NCBI GenBank assembly: GCA_037952775.1
Contig: JBANAY010000004.1
Location: 6,200,001-6,264,000, forward strand
Direction of reading: 5' to 3'
DNA from: Clonostachys chloroleuca
Taxonomy: Eukaryota; Ascomycota; Sordariomycetes; Hypocreales; Bionectriaceae
DNA length: 64,000 nucleotides
Part shown: positions 1 through 10,754 of the stretch, piece after piece
How positions within the stretch are numbered: the stretch's first letter is position 1
How the letters are laid out: each line of letters opens with the position of its first letter
Notes under the pieces: model-generated
The model's database searches: none
The model's input: the letters and a program-made list of their open reading frames with translations, nothing else
What the model was told of the DNA's origin: nothing
Position numbers and translations under genes: made by a program

Positions 1-1
1 A

Positions 2-514
2 GCCAATTCAGATGGAAACATAGATCACACTCCAAGGCCAACGAGTAGCCGAGCATGGGTGAATACCGCCTCCGATGAGTTCACGATACCTGAAGACGTT
101 CCAGACCATGATTGTGAGGGCTTGCCGAGCAGGTACGGGACCGAGCAGCGAAGCGGCAACGCCTCCATACTTGTTGCTGAATCTCATGGCGAAATCGAAT
201 TCTGCCCCGACCTTGATTGTCAATCCAGTGACGGCCGCTGCATGCATGCACTTCTCATCGCTGTTGGTGCAGGTGCAGGGGCACTTACCGATCTTCCAAA
301 CGACGTATCCGAGGTGCCATGCCTCCCTACAGGTCACGACGAGGCCACATTGACGCACATTGAAGCATCAGAGAATCAGAACCAGCAGGCGGGGCACACT
401 ATTCGTGATGAATATGACTTCCCTGCAGCTGAGCTTGATGGGGTCCAACTAGATATTAATTACAGCGATGAGTTTTTGTTTCCAGATTTTTTAGATGATA
501 TAGGCAATATATAA
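2..514 (+). CDS. C-terminal part of an acidic hypothetical protein (5' end outside window)
   Basis: The frame is open from the first bases of the window to the TAA at 512-514, so this is the 3' end of a gene that starts further left. The roughly 170 visible residues are acidic. They include a short Cys-containing stretch (CPDLDCQSSDGRC) and end in a run of Asp/Phe/Leu (DEFLFPDFLDDIGNI) like the acidic tails of fungal transcription regulators. That role is inference. No ATG is needed at 59, because the frame continues upstream of it. A competing frame on the minus strand (8-358) is less protein-like in composition. No domain was recognised. Confidence 0.45.
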   Translation, partial: ANSDGNIDHTPRPTSSRAWVNTASDEFTIPEDVPDHDCEGLPSRYGTEQRSGNASILVAESHGEIEFCPDLDCQSSDGRCMHALLIAVGAGAGALTDLPNDVSEVPCLPTGHDEATLTHIEASENQNQQAGHTIRDEYDFPAAELDGVQLDINYSDEFLFPDFLDDIGNI

Positions 515-524
515 TTCGGCTGTC

Positions 525-1074
525 TTAGGTGCTGTCTGCTACTTGTTTTCTCGCAAACTGTATTACCAGAAAAAATATCTCACCCTTTTTCAAGCTCAAG
601 GAGTTATCATCTGGGACTGGAAATGGTTTGCAGCTTTGCCAATCGACGGGCACGAGTTTCCCTCCTGAAGATCCATACCGAGGCTCCCAATCATCCTGTA
701 CAACTTCCCTACACTTAAGAGGGAGTATAATCATACTTCCGTCATCAATGAATGCTTTGCCCTGCTTCATCCGATATGGACCTCGAATAAACATTCGACG
801 GTTAGGAAGCTTTTCCCTCTAAACAATCGGTGAGTATATTGGTCTTGCCTATGAGAACTATACATACGTTGTCTTGGAGAAACCGGACAGCCAATTCATG
901 CTGTGCCTTAGTGCGTGTAGGGCACTCGTAGACTTCGTTTTCGCTGTCGCTGTTTTCGGACTTCTGGGCGCCGCTCGGAATCATACGCTTCCAATTCTCA
1001 GTAACCTTAGCGTCCTCGCTGGCCTCAAGAAGGAGGCTTTCGTAAGCTTCTGTCAGGGCGAAAGTATCCTCCAT
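525..1074 (-). CDS. Hypothetical protein, two exons
   Basis: Two minus-strand open frames join cleanly over a 49-bp intron at 819-867 (donor GTATGT, branch TACTCAC, acceptor TAG). Exons are 868-1074 and 525-818 and the product is about 166 aa. The first exon is acidic and helical (MEDTFALTEAYESLLLEAS). The second is mixed, with a possible beta-rich tail ending FFLVIQFARKQVADST. The stop lies only about 10 bp from the stop of the preceding plus-strand gene, so the two genes converge. No signal peptide, membrane segment or known motif is visible. The correct splice phase is the main reason for calling it a gene. I do not recognise the family. Confidence 0.55.
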
Positions 1075-1724
1075 GCTGTCCTGGTATAGAATTATTGCTG
1101 AGACAAGAAAAGCCGGGAATGAAGCATCACACTTAGGGCAACTATTTATGGCTTGAGTTGAATGACTTGAATATGTAGAATTGAGCGTGATTGGCCGCTC
1201 ACATGGTCCGAATATACTTTGTATCCTTAAGTGCGCACGTGACTGTGCAGGAGGTATTCGCCAATGTTGTAAGCCCAGGCACGGAGAAAATAATATTCCG
1301 CAATGGCGCTGCTAAGATCCGCGCGGAAAGTGTAGATTGCCCGTCAGAGCAGGCAATACAAGCAGGCTAGCAAAAGGTGTGGCGATACTTCCAAATTATC
1401 ACAATGAAGAATCGGATGAATACTTTACCAGGCCAAACTTCTAGGGTTTGTCAATTAAACAACATACTGGCAATGACGTGGCGTGGTCGGCAATTGAACA
1501 TCTAAGTTCAGGCTGGGAGGATATACGAATCTCCTTGAGCTTGAACGCAAAGATTTTCACAGTAGTTAGTCATCGGGCACAAAGCTTTATGCAGTGTAGA
1601 GTCACGAAAATAAGCAAGGGAATTTTTTTAAAAAAAAGAATAGTTGTGGATTCATATGTATCCCTTGCTTCTTCTTGCCAATATTTCCTCGGTCTATCAA
1701 ACTCTAACTTGCCAGAGTAGCTAG

Positions 1725-2075
1725 TTAATTGTTTGATGGAACTTCAATTGGTTCGGGATTCCCAGAGGAGCCATGCCCTATGTTGATTCCACTAGCGTTA
1801 TTATCGTGCTGGCCAGGGGATGGACCGGCCCCATTGACCTTCTTGCTCGGGTCTTCGGGAGGCGTAGGGGAGCTCTGTGAAGGGTTTGAGCCTTTGGGGG
1901 TATTGTCATTTTGCTGTGCGTTCGGCATTGTGCAGGTACTGCAGGTTTTGACACCAATATTTGAAAGAATGGCCGTGACTACTTCTGACTGCCACTGGCT
2001 CGTAACTAGGAAGTTGAAACCAAGCGAGGTGTTAGCAGAGGAAGCAACGGTATGGCATACACTTGCGAACCTGAA
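1725..2075 (-). pseudogene. Pro/Ser/Asn-rich hypothetical gene lacking a visible start
   Basis: An open minus-strand frame of about 115 codons runs from near 2075 to the stop at 1725. The first part is ordinary (LGFNFLVTSQWQSEVVTAIL, then a CSTC pair). The last 65 residues are low complexity, rich in Pro, Ser, Asn and Gly. The only ATG (1928) lies inside the frame, after the better-looking part, so either an upstream exon ends at an AG near 2070 or the start has been lost. The facing DNA up to 2300 looks like a promoter or leader without an ATG. Function unknown. Confidence 0.3.
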
Positions 2076-2099
2076 TTCGATAGCTTAAGCCTTGCCGCT

Positions 2100-3290
2100 A
2101 TTGTGTCTAATTGGCTCGTCGTAAGGTCACCCGGTCGTGTCGTGATGTTGAAGGAGAGTCAAGATGGCTTGTGAGATCTGAGCTGAAATAGCACAATGGG
2201 ATAGGAAGATATAATGTTCAATGATGCAGACAAATTGCGAGTAATGTGGTCAATTGTGATCAATTTCCCTGACCTGGGGACTTTTTGGGCAGACAAAGGG
2301 GACTTGTTGCTCTTCTTATATGTCCGACCCTTTCATCTAGTACACAATCGTCCAAGACAAATCTACCCATACATAGGATGGCAGTAACCTCGCCTCTTCC
2401 AGCTGCATCTTGTTATGGACAAGATCGAACGTGTCTCGTCAGGGGGAGTGGTTCCGCGAACGAACTTCTGACGTGGTCAGCGTTGCGCTAAGGCAACTCA
2501 CGGCCGCGGCCACCCTTCATTTTGCTACATGCATGTTGGCTGTATCATCCTATCGATCCCTCGAAGGACGGAGAGCTCTCGTACTTCCTTTGATCTGAAT
2601 TCGGCCACCCCCCGGTCATCTCAAGTCCGGTAAGCCCGCGTGGATGGCCTTTCAACTTCACGATGTGTACCATGCGGATCTGAAGGTAGATCGTGTCAAA
2701 AATAAGCTTCATATCCGGATTTCCACACAATCTGTTGCCTTGCCTCGATGTCCCGTGGAGTATGAGTTCCAGAGAGCCGATGAAAATGAGAGCCAATTCA
2801 GCATCGATCCTTCGGCTGATGCCCCAAGATGTGAGCTGTGACGGCCATCAATGGAACTTAGCGATCTATTCCATTCCCGGACAAACTTTGCATTCGATAG
2901 ATCATTGTAGGCATCAAGACCAGCTTAGCCCTTGAAGGTGAGGCCGCTACCGCGGCCGACCTACATGCTGCATGTCTTCAGTTACATCGAGTTGCAAGCC
3001 TGCGTGAACACTGGAGAATATCAGCATCAAGGTTATGTTAGAAGATGACAACTAAGATTGACCAATTAGCACTGTGTTGCCTGAATGGACTGACACACAA
3101 AGCCACAAACCAACTTTGCCACAAACCCTGCGTAATTTTGTGGAGACCGCCCATAAAGGGGTTTAGAGCCTGGCCCTCTTCCCCTCCCGAGGACGCGTCT
3201 CTGTCATCTGACCACTTTGCCGATCCACATTCCCAGTACAGACTGCCTATTAATGTGACAAGAAATCCCACAATTCCACAATCCAACAAA
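2100..3290. other. Stretch without a supportable gene
   Basis: About 1.2 kb in which the short open frames on both strands overlap each other and look random in composition. It probably contains promoter DNA for the plus-strand gene at 3304. No repeats or RNA genes were recognised. Confidence 0.4.
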
Positions 3291-3303
3291 CTTGCCTGTC
3301 GTC

Positions 3304-4366
3304 ATGGAAGCGAGCCAACCGAATGCTGCCCTGAGCGCAGCCTATGTCGACTCACTCGTTACCCACCTGGACTTTACGAACACACCAAAGGGGCTTGCTA
3401 AGGCCTACCAAGACGCCCTCAAGGCGGAAGAGACATCCACCGAGAGGATACTACTGGCCAATGGTGGATTTTCATTCTGGTTTGCCTATTTCCTGACAAA
3501 GCGTGCTGCGAAGAGCGCCACTCACTTTGATGGCCAAGCTGCCTGCAGCCAAATGCTTGAGGCTCTCGATGAGATCTCGATCGAAAACCGCACGTTGCTG
3601 GCGCACAAAGTGCAGGAAGCTATCCCTACGACCACTCAAGCCAAATTCCAGGACGTATTTGACAAGACAATTAAGCCAATTGGCGCTGAGCTAACACCAC
3701 GAAAGAGACGTCGTGAGTAAATCTACCCACTTTCATGGTCCTTGCTGACCTTTGGTAGGGACAACAGATGACAATGGTGGTCAATTGACGATACCTGCCC
3801 CAAATCCTGTTGCATTGGTGAACAATGCCCACATGTCCTCTCACTTCGAACTGGGGAATCCTCCGGTCCTAAGAATCGCGACTGTTTTCCCTAGGTTCGT
3901 CGCAGGTGCAATTGCGATAATGAAAAGCGACGAGGGTGCATGGACAGCGGCAATCACGATGTCGTTTCTCGATGCATCGTCTTTTGGGAATAAACTGGGC
4001 TGCATGATGAGCCTACAAATCACAAGCAACAAAATCGAACGACTTGCAAGTGAACTGTTCGATGCACATATTGAAGCAACGGGCGAACATCGATATCTTG
4101 TTCTACCTAATGGCCTCAGAGTGATCCCCAGTCCAGATTTTACTCTAAGAGGCTGTAGACGACACGTCATCTCGCAGTCCTTGGGGCAAGACATTGAAAA
4201 AGCAGTCAAGACAAGTCAAGCGTTCAAGGAAGAAGCTGAGCAAGGGAATCCTCTTACTGAATGTGTAACTATGACGATCTCACACCGAGCCGAGGATGGG
4301 GCAGTTATCAATCTGTCTCTAGATGAGAAAGAGGGAGTTCGGATAAGAAGAAAGCTCTACGAATGA
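3304..4366 (+). CDS. Hypothetical nuclear protein, two exons
   Basis: Exons 3304-3712 and 3759-4366 join over a 46-bp intron (GTGAGT donor, GCTGACC branch, GGTAG acceptor) in matching phase, giving about 338 aa. ATG 3304 is the first in-frame ATG. The N-terminal half is helical with many Ala/Glu. A basic cluster (TPRKRRR) sits exactly at the splice junction and would serve as a nuclear localisation signal. The C-terminal half is mixed alpha/beta (VLRIATVFPRFVAGAIAIMK). No transmembrane segments are seen and no family was recognised. Function unknown; nuclear location is inferred only from the basic cluster. Confidence 0.65.
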
Positions 4367-4410
4367 AGCAACTTATCTCCTCCGAGCAATCTCCTCTCGT
4401 CCACCTATCA

Positions 4411-4754
4411 TCATGTCTCCTTGATGGTCCCGCCTTGTCCTCCAAATGTTACCTCCGTATCCGCAAGTACTATCGCCCACCCATCGCATTTATCGTATTG
4501 TTCTCTCGGCTCGGACTGGCCCTTGTTATACACCTTAACCCAACAGTTCCGCCAATACACTTTCTGGCCATTTCCCTCCACCAGATATGGACTTGTCTTG
4601 GCGTCAGAGAAGTCGATGTGTGAAGGTACTGGTTTTTGCATATCAAAAGACTGTGGATGCGTTAGATCACGTTCGATTTGAGTTAAACTCGAAGACCGTA
4701 CCATCGGAGTTTTGAAGCCTGTGGTCGACTCGGCTATAGCTTTTCCAAATATTG
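4411..4754 (-). CDS. 3' exons of a hypothetical gene
   Basis: Two minus-strand exons, 4702-4754 and 4411-4650, join over a 51-bp intron with a CTAAC branch site and CCACAG acceptor in the same phase. The last 80 codons look truly coding (SPYLVEGNGQKVYWRNCWVK). Further upstream, to about 5085, there are two more open frames (one contains RYSVPKVSFGQATSSILGTP next to a GTGAGT donor), but I could not connect them in phase, so the 5' end is unresolved or broken. No signal peptide or known motif is visible. Function unknown. Confidence 0.33.
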
Positions 4755-5180
4755 CTCAGACAAGCTGGGGACAAAAGAAGCGTTCGACTGTCGGAAAGAT
4801 ATCGTGGCTGTCGGCTTGGGGATTGTATGTTAGAGTTCACCTGCCGATTTGTGAATAGAAAAAATTCTTATGGCGTGTTCTCTGTTTTAAGAGCGTTGGT
4901 GGTTCGCAGCTTTGACTCACGATCCTAGAGTTGGGCTTGGGGGTGCCCAAAATGCTGCTCGTTGCCTGACCAAAGGAGACTTTGGGCACAGAATATCGTC
5001 GCGTTGGGCCGCCACTGTCCACGGCAAAAGGGTACACGATTTCGCTGATTGTGTTCCTTATGCGGTGGGGAGATTTGCCTCATCATGAGGGCGCGATTTA
5101 GCCGTGGACAGCTGATGGAACGACAACTGGTGGAATAAGTGGATCACGTGGAGCGACAGCTGGTGGAGCGACAGCTAATA

Positions 5181-5316
5181 GAATAAGTAGGGCACATGGG
5201 CTTTGCTACATTGTTGGATTGTTAGATTCTGAGAGTTCGTGGTGAGAGTTGGTGGAGCAGCACCAGTGGAATAAGTGGGTCACATGGGCTTTGCTATATT
5301 GTTGGATTGTTTGATT
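5181..5316. repeat. Two direct copies of a 48-bp repeat
   Basis: A 48-bp unit (GAATAAGTRGG…ACATGGGCTTTGCTAYATTGTTGGATTGTTTGATT-like) occurs at 5181-5228 and again at 5269-5316 with about five mismatches. The flanking DNA from 5100 also repeats short pieces such as GGTGGAGCGACAGCT. It looks like a degenerating tandem duplication in non-coding DNA. Confidence 0.7.
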
Positions 5317-5319
5317 ATG

Positions 5320-6880
5320 ACTACCTATTGCGAAACGAAACGGAGTGGAGTCGACTAATTTGATACATGGAGAATACAGACGTAGCGTATTGGCTGATTT
5401 GCATACGCCATGTCTTGATACGGGGGTAATGGTATCGCACCCCGCCCCTCCACTACCACCACCCTATTGGTGTAACATGTAGGGTCATCATCCCATCCAC
5501 GGAACGAGGAAAGGTAGCTGCGCTGCCAATAATCATCTTGGTCGAATGCGGCCAGCCTAAATAGGATACTGTTGGTCAAGCCTCCGTCCAGCATGCAAGC
5601 GTCTTTACCACGTCACAAGGGTTACAGCTATTCATTGACAAGCCTTTTGGCAGGTCACCAAACACCTTCGTGGTGTGAATGTCTGATGTGATCTACGTAG
5701 TCCGCTAGACGTTATTAATGACAAGTCATTTTACAGAAGCTAGATAAGGATGTAGCACAGTAGGGTTTAATTTCAGCGTTAGCCAATTTTAGCTTCAACT
5801 CTTTCCAGGCTGGTCCCATTTCCGAACGAACGGACAGGCTATCACTGCCCTCTCGGGTATTGAACGTTCCTAATGTGAAACATTGAGTTATATGTTATGT
5901 CCCAAATCCACATCATGTGCCGATTGGCACCGCGAATATCTCTTGGGAGCCTGTGATCGAGGTCAAATAAAAAAAAAGCAAATTGCCTATAGCCAGCTTC
6001 GTTCCTCAAGGCTCCTTTGTGCAAACCACGACTGGTTTGCCTCTCCTGTAAAAAGATGTAATAGGCTTTTTGACCACTAAAATCTAATCTGACCAATCAC
6101 ATGGCAGTTTTTCTTACTGTCCTGGATGTGTGGGTCACATGTGATTGGTCGGCCGGATTAGTAGTCGGACCGAACACGCTTATGGTTCCCGTTCTGTATT
6201 GGATCGATGTGGAAGCGCGCTAGCCAATCATAGAGCATAGAAATAAAGGGTTAAAGGATTTATTGAGAACTGCCTTGAACTTCCATCCAAAGCATGCGAT
6301 GTCTACCTCTCTCTGTACACTTTCAAAGCTTAAATTAATCAATCGCTTTCCCGTTCAAGAGCGCATTTTTTTGTTTTGCGAAAGCGCCTCTTTAATCTTC
6401 GACTCCTAGGTAAAGCGGATCTGAAAGTGGAATAGATACGGTTGAACCTCGGCAGTTTGCTGCTTGATGACCAAGTCACCCAAGTTTTCCGCGTTACCTC
6501 CCTTAGCGCGCTATGCCTTATTTGAGCGCGCGGCAGCTTCTTTGGTTGCCTGTGCCTGGCCAGATGTTATTCGCTATGTTTTCCCTTTGGTCGCATCACA
6601 ACAAACCGATTACGAGCACTCGTTATCCGCCCTCCACCCTTCTTCAAATAGGCCGCTAGGCTCTATAACATCGGCACCCTGTAGTGCCCACGCGAATCTA
6701 CGGTCGCTGGAGGAGAGACTCGAATGGCACGACGCGTTAACACACAGGCAACGCGACGCTACCAACACCATTAAGTAATCCGTTGCCCCTTGACTCTTGA
6801 TCTTGGACTTGTATCGATACTAAACTAACTCTACTTCTCTAGCACCGACCTAATATTCGATTTTTGCCCTCTCAGACGAT
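5320..6880. other. Non-coding stretch upstream of the kinase-like gene
   Basis: No open frame here has convincing composition or splice signals. Frames at 5355-5594 and 5842-6096 (minus) and 6464-6778 (plus) were considered and left out. The last few hundred bases are pyrimidine-rich before the ATG at 6884 and probably hold its promoter and leader. Confidence 0.35.
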
Positions 6881-6883
6881 GCC

Positions 6884-9318
6884 ATGAGTGCTCCGACGGA
6901 CACGGCAAATTTGCTACAGCGTCTACGAGAGGCAGAGGAGAGAGCTGCACGAGAGGAAGAGCGAGCCAATCGAGCAGAAACCGAAAGGGACCAAGCAGCG
7001 ATCGAACGGGACCAAGCAGCGATCGAACGGGACCAAGCAGCGATCGAGCGGGACCAAGCAGCGATCGAACGGGATCAGGAAAGGGAAAAGACCCGACCGA
7101 CAACGCTAGATGAGTATCTTGAGGCCTGCCACAATCTCATTTACGCCCGCCTTACGGTCGAAACCGATCTGTCCAAGACCACCACTGGCAGCATCCGTGC
7201 CTACCATAAGCTTGTTCCAGAGCACCTCAAGCAATGGACTAGCTTCTTTGATGAGCAGAGCGAGATTCTGAGCATCATTTACTCCTTCTTTCCGGTAGAG
7301 GAACGACTTTTTGATAATCGAGCCTACTTGACGACCCTTGGCAATAAAGTGTCGGCAGCTCCTATCACAGACGAGAAAATGCTAGAGAATTTTCTGCATA
7401 ATTGTGTAGAGGAGCAGGTTAGGTGTATCATACATGAGCTCAGTAAATCTGAGGACTTTCAACGGCAGTTGAATATTGGATCTGGCATCAAGTTTGAGAA
7501 CCACCTCAAGGCGATCAGTGATACGGCCTACGAAGTCGTTGAACGAGAACGCCGGCAGCCCGTCCCGCCGCTGCAGCAGGAATCAGAGGAGTCAGGGCCA
7601 GAGTCACAGCGGCCCAAGACACCAGATCTCATCCGGGACCCCGAGAAGCTGAATGCCGACCAAATCTGCATCTATCGCTACGAGGAGGCTGGCCTGGCAA
7701 AACGGACTGTCATTGCAATCGCTGAGTACAAGCCACCTCACAAGCTCACGCTTCCACAGCTCCGCGTGGGCTTGCACGACATGAACATTTTCCAAGACGT
7801 TGTCTGCAAGAACAAGATCCCAACAGAGGCAGAAGCTAAGTTTCAACACTACGCAGAGGAGCTGACTGCCGCCGCTATCACGCAAACCTACCACTACATG
7901 ATCAAGAGTGGTCTAGCTTATAGCCTCTTGACGACCGGTGAGGCCATTGTTTTTCTCAAGATCGACTGGAGAGTTCCCGAGGTTCTCTACTACCATCTGG
8001 CAGAGCCTGGCCCAGAGGTGGAAGCGCATGGCCAGTTCCGTTCATGTACGGCTGTTGCTCAGTACCTGGCCTTCCATCTCTTGGCACTTAGTAACCACGC
8101 GCACATCGGCCAAGATAGGCGCCAGGAGGTCATAAGTGGGCTGAGGCAGTGGAAGGTGGATTTCCGGCGTACAGCGAGCACAATTTCCGAGGATCAGCGA
8201 CAGGCGCCGCCGAGCTCACCTGCCTTTACTCCCACAACTTACCGTACTGTCGATCGCTCGGTAAGACGCCGGAGGCGGAAGTTGAACAAAAATACTGGAC
8301 CTGGAAGTAAGCTTCCTGTGAGACGGCGAAGGGATGATGAGCCCGATGACGGTGAGGGTTTTAATCATCCGCCCAGTCCTAGTCCAGCAGAGCGGCGGCA
8401 ACCGGGCCAGAACCAGGGAACTCGGCGGAGCCAGCGGGTTGCCGAGCGGACTGTTGGGGAGAGCAGTCAAAGCGACAGCAAGAACAGAAGTAAAGAGAGT
8501 AATCAAGGTGTCCAGTACTGTACACAGAGGTGTCTGCTTGGACTGGTGAGAGGTTATATCCTTGACACCAACTGCCCAAATTTTTCCCTCCATAGACCTC
8601 GGAATTGCAAAACGAATAGCTCCAAACGCCATCCCATCACACACGTCGACTTTCTTCAGCAGCTTTCTAAGCAGCTTAAACGAACACTTGACTCTGGAAT
8701 CATATCATTGGATATCACTGGTGCTCGTGGGGCCCTCTTCGAGATTTCTTTGCTTGAGTATGGGTACACTTTTATTGGCAAAGGTACAGTGAAGGCCTTT
8801 ATCCCAGATCTGAAGCACGAAGCTTTAGTCTACAAGCGACTTGAGGGAGTACAAGGGACTCATGTACCCGTCTTCCTTGGTGCTATCAACCTCGGTGCAC
8901 TCGGCAGAACGTACTACTATGATTTCCGTGTTGAGGTGGTCCATCTATCATTCATGTCCTGGGGGGGGTCGGCTTGAGAGATACTCATGCAATAGATCTT
9001 AATGAGGTCTCTCTAGCGGAAATGGCAATACAGTCCATGAAGGCCATTCATCAAGAAGGGGTGGTACATATGGATGCGCGCCGGGAAAATATGCTGCTCA
9101 ACCCAGAAACTCAAGGGGTAATGATAATTGATTTCGAGCGCTCTCGGCTTCTCTCTCCACCTCGACGCCAGCTGGCTGCCCTGGAGCCTAACAAGCGACA
9201 GCGGATTCAAGATACGAGGGGGAAGATCAAGGCGGTATCTCGTCCTAGCGGTGTTAAGAGCCAGCTGGAGCCAGGTTTCTTGCATGATATCGCAGGAGTG
9301 AGGGAGGCGTTCATCTAG
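6884..9318 (+). CDS. Coiled-coil / nuclease-like / protein-kinase-like fusion, frameshifted
   Basis: The first frame encodes 697 aa and a second frame (to 9318) supplies the rest of one protein. Order: coiled coil (about residues 7-70) with four exact 21-bp repeats encoding RDQAAIE; a helical region; a segment near residue 275 with the E-x-K core of PD-(D/E)xK nucleases (VIAIAEYKPPHKL); basic nuclear-type clusters near 460-480; then a divergent kinase fold whose catalytic loop reads VHMDARREN and whose metal-binding site reads IIDFERS (HMD and DFE in place of HRD and DFG). The break is at the G8 run 8961-8968: the frame ends MSWGGSA, and one extra G restores GLRDTHAIDLNEVSLAEM. Nuclease-kinase fusions resemble Crinkler-type effector architectures; that comparison is inference. 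Pseudogene or assembly error cannot be told apart here. Confidence 0.65.
6987..7070 (+). repeat. 21-bp tandem repeat, four copies, within coding sequence
   Basis: Four consecutive 21-bp units (GGGACCAAGCAGCGATCGAAC; the third ends GAGC instead of GAAC) encode four copies of the heptad RDQAAIE. Each unit is exactly seven codons, so copy number can change without a frameshift and would lengthen the coiled coil by two helical turns per copy. Confidence 0.9.
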
Positions 9319-9319
9319 C

Positions 9320-10754
9320 TTGGCATTACACTTATCAGCGAGAGATTGGCTAGCTTTATGGTACTATTCTCAATTGTAGGAATGCAAGGCCTGAAGGTTC
9401 TGGGGAGATTAACTAAAGTTTGCTAATACCCTATTGGATATCTGTATCCTTTGTGAAGGCTTGGCATGAGGCAGGCTAGATGTGATCAGAGGAGCTGTCC
9501 TTGGGAGACTTGTTACGTGCCCTTCCATAACATGATGGCGAAAGACAAGGTCTGACATGGTACTCGACTAGGCGAATGCTGACGCTGGTAAGGAGGTAGT
9601 AATGAATGATGATGTATTTGACTGGTCTGCCTCAGCCTCATGTGGCGTAATAGTGACGTCATTGAAGCCGGAGGTGCTGACTCAACACTGCTTGAAAAGA
9701 TGCGAGACGAATGGAATGCTAAGCAGGCCATCAACGATAATGAGAGTCAATTGGCGGGAAATTGGCCGCCGAACCAGGTGGTAGACAAGTGGCTGCGCTC
9801 TCAGCGACCTTCATGCCTACACATTCATCATTGGACAGCCCTTGAAAAAACATAATCCAGGAAGCAAACGCTTGGTGTAAAATCGTGGAAAGGCGGCATT
9901 GATATGCCCCACCGGGCTCGCATATTCGATGTCATCCAGTCGCCGCCTCCCGGTCAGGGTGCAGTCACGGACTCAAGCAATGCAAATGAAGATGCTTCCA
10001 AGAAGGAATTGGTCAATGAAGATGATATATCGAAGAAACTTGAATCAAAAACTATGCACTCAGAACCACCACCACTGCCAGGCCTCATCCTACCATAGCC
10101 ACTGAAGCTGAAGCTCCTCTGTAAATAGCATCCCTAAGTCTGGATCGATCCCAAAATGTGGTCTTTTATATACGGTACTAGTCTTTCTAATCCCCACTGT
10201 AATCCACCATCATAAATGATCAGGGGGTAAAAGAGGTCAGGATTAAACGGTCGGGATATAACTCCTATGTTTGAATACCAAAGTCTGGCCCAATATGGAT
10301 CTAATTTGAGGACCAAATAAGCAGTTAAGATATATGAACCAAAACTGGGATTTGGTCAGGATGGGGACCAAGGTTTGGGTTCTTTTCATTTCAGGCTGGT
10401 AGTTGAGTTCCCAAGTTAAACGCTCACCCTTTCAATTCCTGCTACCCTAATTCTGCAACGCATTACTCCGTGATTTCTGGCGATAGAGCTGTAGGACATC
10501 GTGAGGTCGGTTTAGGCATCGCAGGCGAGGCGTTGACATCTCCCCATAAAAGCGATTGTTGCCAGGCCATCTGACAGCGAAGGTTAACCAAATAAAGATA
10601 GTTTATCACGTAATCAATCACACGTTGGCAACCCTCATCAGCCACACGACAAGCCACCTAGTGGGTCTTTCGTGCTTGGTAAGTCGGATAGCATATCCCT
10701 ACCCTATAGACCTGGGAGACTGGACTTGAGACAAAAGTGCCAAATAATTACCAT
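9320..10754. other. Mostly non-coding; possible gene remnant at 9640-10098
   Basis: Two plus-strand frames look like one decayed gene. 9640-9855 reads WNAKQAINDNESQLAGNWPP and 9856-10098 reads KSWKGGIDMPHRARIFDVIQ, ending GLILP. They lie next to each other but in different frames with a stop between, and there are no good splice sites. I recognise no family. From about 10130 to 10450 there is a non-coding segment with weak similarity to 16335-16480 (GGATCGATCCCA…AATTTGAGGAC), possibly a diverged dispersed repeat. Confidence 0.3.

Noticed and set aside
5355..6096. Minus-strand frames of 79 and 84 codons
   Set aside because: No splice partners, no recognised motif, and similar open lengths occur by chance here.
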